This document shows positions 63,208 to 64,000 of a stretch of 64,000 nt of DNA, one piece after another. The notes beneath the pieces were generated by a model. That model was not told where the DNA came from, ran no database searches, and worked only from the letters and a program-made list of their open reading frames with translations. Position 1 is the first letter of the stretch. Every line of letters begins with the position of its first letter. Made by a program: the position numbers and the translations under genes. The stretch comes from Mycobacterium sp. AZCC_0083 (lineage in GTDB: Bacteria; Actinomycetota; Actinomycetes; Mycobacteriales; Mycobacteriaceae): assembly GCF_014202335.1 (NCBI RefSeq), contig NZ_JACHGP010000005.1:434001-498000 (forward strand). The letters run 5' to 3'.

Positions 63208-64000
63208 TCATTCGGCGGAGAGGTGCTGGTCGAAGAACGCCTGCAGCCTGTCGAACGGGATCAGGTTGACCCGGTCGTAGAGGTCGACGTGGCCCGCCCC
63301 CGGCACGACGAACAGCTCCTTGGGCTCGGCGGCTCTGGCAAAGGCGTCCTCGCTGAAGTACCTGGAGTGTGCGTTCTCGCCGACGACGAACAGGATCGGT
63401 CTCGGGGAGATGGTCTCGATCTGGGCGAACGGGAAGAAGTTGTTCAGCACCGCCGATCCGGTGAAGGTGAACTCCGTCGTCGAGCGCGGATGTTGCCCTC
63501 GCCGGGTCCGGTAGTAGTCGAAGAACTCGCGATCCGCCGCCGACGTGTCGGCGCTGAGCTGTGTTGGCAGCCCGACCATTTCACGTTGCGCCCCGCCAGC
63601 TTCCGTCCAGCGCTCGGCACCCACTTCATCGAGCGTCGACATCCGCTGTTGGCACGGGACGGCGTCGTGCAGGCCTTGGCGGCTCAGTCGGCCCATGTCG
63701 TACATGCTGACGGTGGCCAGCGCCCTGATCCGGTGGTCGATCTGCGCTGCGCTGAACGCCCAGCCGCCACTGGCGCACACCCCGATGACGCCGATGCGGC
63801 TGCGGTCCACCACGGGGTTCAGTCCGAGGTAGTCGACCGCGGCGCTGAAGTCTTCGACGAAGGCCTCCGGCGAGGCGATGGATCTCGGTGATCCGCCGCT
63901 CTCGCCCCGTAGGAGTTGTCGAAGGCTAACGCGACGAAGCCTCTCGTTGCCATCTGCTGGGCGTAGAGCCCAGAGGTCTGTTCCTTCACGCCCCCGTACG
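63208..64000 (-). CDS. Alpha/beta hydrolase (DLH-like), partial, with frameshift
   Basis: The gene runs off the window. Its N-terminal piece (GGVKEQTSGLYAQQMATRGF, VALAFDNSY) is in one frame; near 63905-63910, at a CCCC run, one base seems lost, after which the sense continues as SIASPEAFVEDFSAAVDYLG and joins the open frame at 63813. The nucleophile region reads IGVCASGGWAFSAAQ with Ser in CASGG, the Asp region is VVGENAHSRYF, and the His is in VPGAGHVDLYD. Homologues hydrolyse esters or lactones. Without the frameshift it would be an ordinary ~310-residue enzyme. Confidence 0.8.
   Translation of the reverse strand, partial: VRGREGTDLWALRPADGNERLRRVSLRQLLRGESGGSPRSIASPEAFVEDFSAAVDYLGLNPVVDRSRIGVIGVCASGGWAFSAAQIDHRIRALATVSMYDMGRLSRQGLHDAVPCQQRMSTLDEVGAERWTEAGGAQREMVGLPTQLSADTSAADREFFDYYRTRRGQHPRSTTEFTFTGSAVLNNFFPFAQIETISPRPILFVVGENAHSRYFSEDAFARAAEPKELFVVPGAGHVDLYDRVNLIPFDRLQAFFDQHLSAE

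Overview
This 64 kb window is high-GC actinobacterial DNA. The gene set points to a fast-growing, environmental mycobacterium (Mycolicibacterium-like): a cutinase, a DUF3455 lipoprotein, F420-type LLM and PPOX flavoproteins, an ECF sigma factor with a SnoaL-like tail, many GTG/TTG starts and many 4-bp ATGA/GTGA stop-start overlaps. No rRNA, tRNA, CRISPR array, integrase or transposase was recognised. The species is an inference, because there is no marker gene.

Layout. (1) 1-1921: the end of a polyamine-type ABC permease gene and a PuuB-like amine oxidase. (2) 1977-2650: a decayed membrane-protein gene. (3) 2748-18248: a stress region. Its core is an eight-gene minus-strand operon (dnaK, grpE, cbpA-type dnaJ, cbpM-like modulator, clpB, zinc-ribbon thioredoxin, UBP zinc finger, cNMP/glutaredoxin/TrxR-like flavoprotein). 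Around it lie a PucR-type regulator, two Hsp20 genes, a DUF1931 histone-fold protein, an HtrA lipoprotein protease, a divergent prephenate dehydratase and several gene fragments. (4) 18643-21993: AraC/glycosyltransferase debris, a GlcD-type oxidase and a ThrE-like exporter. (5) 22095-31482: a catabolic block (crotonase, class III CoA-transferase, FAH hydrolase, FAD/Fe-S 2-hydroxyacid dehydrogenase, anion MFS transporter, class V aminotransferase) with a divergent IclR regulator. (6) 31572-36905: a Frc-like sugar ABC operon with two kinases and its own LacI regulator. (7) 37181-41404: cutinase, DUF3455 lipoprotein, truncated aquaporin, VOC protein, PPOX protein and ECF sigma factor. (8) 41610-47015: a two-component system divergent from a predicted transmembrane electron-transfer operon (exported peptide, ApbE, cytochrome-b-like ferric reductase, NuoF-like flavoprotein, ferredoxin). 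(9) 47071-51953: DUF2231 protein, VIT1-type transporter, GNAT, LLM oxidoreductase and GlxA-type regulator. (10) 52294-60769: a gamma-glutamyl-amine block (amidase, class I GATase, glutamine-synthetase-like ligase, PPOX protein, MocR regulator, APC permease). (11) 61389-64000: epoxide hydrolase and a cut-off alpha/beta hydrolase.

How the parts work together. The stress region combines refolding (DnaK system), disaggregation (ClpB), holding (two Hsp20), thiol redox (thioredoxin and the flavoprotein) and envelope proteolysis (HtrA). A near-identical promoter-proximal element upstream of dnaK and of the second hsp20 suggests shared control. The region at 43558-47015 could carry electrons from NADH to a membrane cytochrome and an extracytoplasmic flavin. 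The 52-61 kb block resembles amine-degradation modules in which an amine is first glutamylated.

The window also holds many broken genes: internal deletions, frameshifts at G/C runs, truncations and chimeric remnants. Some may be assembly indels, others look like true decay.
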